A DNA stretch of 64,000 bases from Methanolobus bombayensis (GTDB lineage: Archaea; Halobacteriota; Methanosarcinia; Methanosarcinales; Methanosarcinaceae): assembly GCF_017873415.1 (NCBI RefSeq), contig NZ_JAGGKD010000001.1, forward strand, positions 186,001-250,000, given 5' to 3'. Below the pieces are notes generated by a model, which did no database searches, was not told the DNA's origin, and was given only the letters and a program-made list of their open reading frames with translations. The number at the start of each line of letters is the position of its first letter. Within the stretch, counting starts at the first letter, position 1. This document shows positions 62,021 to 64,000 of the stretch, piece after piece. Made by a program: the position numbers and the translations under genes.

Positions 62021-62587
62021 TTATAACTTACTCTTTTTTGCAGTTTCATTAATCCACTTAAGGAATTCTCCAGAGGGGAACTCATGGATCGTTGTGGCAA
62101 TTATCCTTCCTTCACCAAGTTCTTTTACAACCATAAGGGGATTTCCTTCATCATTTTTGAACACGACTTCACCATCGGATTTTGAGAAATATCCATCAAA
62201 TTCGACTTCACAGCAGTAGTCTTCTACAAGACACTGAGCTTCATGATCCTGATTCTTGCATATATTGGTGACCTGATGTTTTTGTTTATATTCAAGTTCC
62301 ATTGGCAGCCACTTATAATCATATTCAGGGACCACAGGACTGAATACCACTAGATTTCCTCCTCCTCTCACAAATTTCTCAAAACTTTTAGCATTTCGCT
62401 CAATGCCGGGTAAGATGTTTGTATATGTTTTATTTGCAAAACCTGTGGGAATTACCACACATTTGCATGGAGGGATGAATGGAGTGCCAATAGAATCAGA
62501 TACAATTCTCTGGCATTTGATTCCATGTTCTGTGAATAGTTTTTCGAATAAAAGTGGATTGTCCCAGATAAGCATTACCTCAGTCAT
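62021..62587 (-). CDS. Class I glutamine-amidotransferase-like protein of unknown role
   Basis: This 188-residue protein has a flavodoxin/GATase1-like fold (EVMLIWDNPLLFEKLFTEHG, CVVIPTGFANKTYTNILPGI, FVRGGGNLVVFSPVVPEYDY, MVVKELGEGRIIATTIHEFP). The order of strands and the glycine-rich nucleophile-elbow position fit ThuA- or biotin-ligase-N-like domains, but no catalytic cysteine is at the usual place. Six cysteines are spread along it, with CC in EDYCCEV. It is a single gene on the minus strand facing the purM unit. Confidence 0.6.
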   Translation of the reverse strand: MTEVMLIWDNPLLFEKLFTEHGIKCQRIVSDSIGTPFIPPCKCVVIPTGFANKTYTNILPGIERNAKSFEKFVRGGGNLVVFSPVVPEYDYKWLPMELEYKQKHQVTNICKNQDHEAQCLVEDYCCEVEFDGYFSKSDGEVVFKNDEGNPLMVVKELGEGRIIATTIHEFPSGEFLKWINETAKKSKL

Positions 62588-62790
62588 GCTAGCTGATAGT
62601 AGTTGTTGCTTTAATTATTTTCTGTCACGAATTTGTGTAGGTCATCAGTACTGCTGAATTCCAACCGCACTCGTCATAATTAATATATTATTAAATAGTA
62701 TATATGATATACATAACTCCTTATTGTATACAAATGATGCAGGTTGGAGAGTGGGGTTCCCTAACAAGCCTGCGGCTCTTTTTTCAGGCA

Positions 62791-62812
62791 AATTATAAAA
62801 AAGAAAAAAATT
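62791..62812 (-). terminator. Poly-U terminator after mtrH
   Basis: On the minus strand the sequence after the mtrH stop is CAGCAATTTTTTTCTTTTTTATAATTTG; the U-rich stretch begins nine bases beyond the gene. Archaeal transcription ends at such tracts, so this probably terminates the long mtr operon. Confidence 0.7.
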
Positions 62813-62821
62813 GCTGGTTGT

Positions 62822-63778
62822 TTAGACCAGCTTGTTGAGTGGGTGGTTCTCGTCCTGAACTTCAAGACCGAGTTCCTTAGCAGTTTCTGCAAGCATAATG
62901 TCGACCATTGCTGTTGCAGGGAATACCTTGTCTGTGTTCTCGATAGGACCGAAGAGCTGGAAGTTTGATCCGAGTATCTGTGATACAAGGTTAGTTCCGA
63001 TGTCAGTTGGCATGTAGATTGCCTGTCTCTGCTCTTTTGTCTCGAACTGTTTTTTGTATGCCTTCATCCAGTCCCATGCTGAAGCCATGTTGTGATATCC
63101 ACCGCCAACTGGAAGTCCGAGGTGGCCCTTGACGGCAATTACTGCTCTCATGGATGCACCGGAACCTGCGCCAAGTGGAGTTGCAGCGACATCGATTAGT
63201 GGCTTTGTGATTCCACATTCCTTTGCGATCTCGAGCATACCCTTCTCCTGACCAGTACCACCGGTTTCGAGAATCTCAAGCTTTCCTTTTACGCTTGGGT
63301 CTGTTGCGTTGAATGCAAGTACAATAGATGCAGTAATGTCACTGTCTCTGATTGCCTCGATCTCGTCAGCATGGACACTGGCATTGATGGAGTTGTAGAT
63401 AGCTCTGTCAGCTACACCAATCTCTGTTACATACTCTGCTGCTGCTGCACGAACGTCACCAGCGGATGAGTCGATAAGGAATGGTGTCTTGTCGTCGACC
63501 TCTACGAACCAGTCGATATACTTCTTGATCGCTTCAGGTGTTTCTCCGACGATTTGGTTTACTATTGGGTTACCTGTGACTTCGCCCATATCAACCATTG
63601 CCTGCCAGAGTTTGTTTGCAGCTTCTACATCGAAGACACCATTGTCTTCATCAGTCACGATCTTGTGCCTGTTATAGAACATTGTTCCTATAAGCACTGT
63701 GGGGTATTCTCCTGGCTGGCCACCGAATTTGACCCCACCGACGTCGAATACTTCTTGCTTCTTGTCAAATTTGAACAT
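62822..63778 (-). CDS. mtrH: Tetrahydromethanopterin S-methyltransferase subunit H
   Basis: MtrH moves the methyl group from methyl-tetrahydrosarcinapterin to the corrinoid of MtrA, part of the sodium-pumping Mtr complex. The 318-residue protein starts MFKFDKKQEVFDVGGVKFGG and has TIM-barrel marks: GTMFYNRHKIVTDEDNG, FLIDSSAGDVRAAAAEYVTE and CGITKPLIDVAATPLGAGSG. The gene is the last of the mtr operon. The start is preceded by GAGGTT, and 18 bases separate it from mtrG. The end QDENHPLNKLV is normal, so the subunit is complete. Confidence 0.97.
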   Translation of the reverse strand: MFKFDKKQEVFDVGGVKFGGQPGEYPTVLIGTMFYNRHKIVTDEDNGVFDVEAANKLWQAMVDMGEVTGNPIVNQIVGETPEAIKKYIDWFVEVDDKTPFLIDSSAGDVRAAAAEYVTEIGVADRAIYNSINASVHADEIEAIRDSDITASIVLAFNATDPSVKGKLEILETGGTGQEKGMLEIAKECGITKPLIDVAATPLGAGSGASMRAVIAVKGHLGLPVGGGYHNMASAWDWMKAYKKQFETKEQRQAIYMPTDIGTNLVSQILGSNFQLFGPIENTDKVFPATAMVDIMLAETAKELGLEVQDENHPLNKLV

Positions 63779-63796
63779 ATGAATAACCTCTTTATT

Positions 63797-64000
63797 TTAA
63801 ATACCGAGCATAGGTGCAAGGAACAGTACATAAAGCAGGAACATGATAATTCCGATAACAGCTCCGTAAAGTATTCCTATGTCTCTTCCAACTTTCTTAC
63901 CAATACGCTGTGCAACTTCACTGTTAACAAACTCGATCTTCTCATCTATCTGGTTGAGTTTATCGAGTACTGCCTGGAAGTCTTCCGGGTCTGTGACCAC
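63797..64000 (-). CDS. mtrG: Tetrahydromethanopterin S-methyltransferase subunit G (start beyond window)
   Basis: This is the C-terminal part of the small Mtr subunit. Visible are FQAVLDKLNQIDEKIEFVNS, then EVAQRIGKKVGRDIGILYG and a single membrane helix GAVIGIIMFLLYVLFLAPML. EVAQRIGKKVGRDIGILYG is the near-invariant MtrG signature. Codons are open to the last base of the window, and known MtrG proteins have a few more residues at the front, so the true start lies outside. It is upstream of mtrH, in the usual mtrFGH order, which implies mtrE-F lie just beyond the window. Confidence 0.93.
   Translation of the reverse strand: MVTDPEDFQAVLDKLNQIDEKIEFVNSEVAQRIGKKVGRDIGILYGAVIGIIMFLLYVLFLAPMLGI

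Noticed and set aside
62730-62780. Possible tRNA-like fold around GGTTGGAGAGTGGGGTTCCC
   Set aside because: T-arm-like words are present, but no acceptor stem, anticodon arm or D arm can be drawn; not a tRNA.
62735-62839. Short plus-strand frame starting ATGATGCAGGTTGG between the 188-residue gene and mtrH
   Set aside because: Runs into the mtrH coding end and terminator on the other strand, no ribosome binding site; treated as chance.

Overview
The window is archaeal chromosome from a methanogen, most probably a Methanosarcinaceae member of the Methanolobus/Methanococcoides type (genus-level placement is inference). The support is direct: mtrG and mtrH of the membrane methyltransferase, cofD and cofE for coenzyme F420, cysteate synthase with comD/comE for coenzyme M, SepCysS for tRNA-dependent cysteine formation, an HTH-less NrpR, a FilR1-type regulator, a Methanosarcina-type S-layer-like protein, and archaeal information genes (Elp3, RFC small subunit, Csl4, RpoL, Dph2, tRNA-His guanylyltransferase-like protein). 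Promoters are archaeal TATA boxes and several genes look leaderless. I found no rRNA, tRNA, insertion sequence, prophage or CRISPR array.

Layout. 1-5.8 kb: partial HD phosphohydrolase, sppA, cofD, a small membrane protein, and a ChlI/ChlD-type chelatase pair. 5.8-6.4 kb: a decayed relBE-like toxin-antitoxin module. 6.5-9.9 kb: hpt-dph2-methyltransferase, then csl4 and rpoL, ending in a UUCG hairpin terminator. 10-14.5 kb: SepCysS, a hydrolase, and a three-gene RimK-centred amino-acid ligase operon. 14.6-19.2 kb: a 43-residue zinc-ribbon-like microprotein, a gamma-carbonic anhydrase, and membrane proteins including PrsW and MscS. 19.3-27.4 kb: three TPR proteins (one exported) around an IMPACT-family protein and a HAD phosphatase.

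27.5-33.3 kb is the most coherent metabolic block. A tight six-gene operon runs from cysteate synthase through an orphan ABC ATPase, a SIMIBI-type GTPase and a 4Fe-4S protein to comD and comE. Facing it, with overlapping 3' ends, is methanogenesis marker 16, an iron-sulfur protein of the DUF39/HcyS superfamily implicated in the last thiol-forming step of coenzyme M synthesis. The three middle genes have no assigned role and are the best candidate here for an undescribed system.

33.4-44.7 kb holds housekeeping and repair genes (tyrS, Thg1-like, PRC-barrel, mdh, RNase H-like exonuclease, uvrC, cupin phosphoglucose isomerase, NrpRII, a RecJ-like DHH protein, a predicted nuclease, YjbQ). 44.8-50.6 kb holds DUF1699, a 559-base AT-rich gap with several dyads, an integral membrane protein, a MinD-like ATPase, a winged-helix regulator, elp3 and an RFC small-subunit paralogue with a damaged Walker B motif. 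50.6-56.5 kb holds secD/secF, dCMP deaminase, cofE, a FilR1-type regulator, a C/D box sRNA gene and hsp20. 56.6-64 kb holds apgM, the surface protein, aspartokinase, purM, two small conserved proteins and mtrH/mtrG.

The clearest non-coding discovery is a complete C/D box guide RNA gene at 55840-55905. Its C, D', C' and D boxes and a closing stem are all visible, and its D' guide appears to pair with helix 69 of 23S rRNA.
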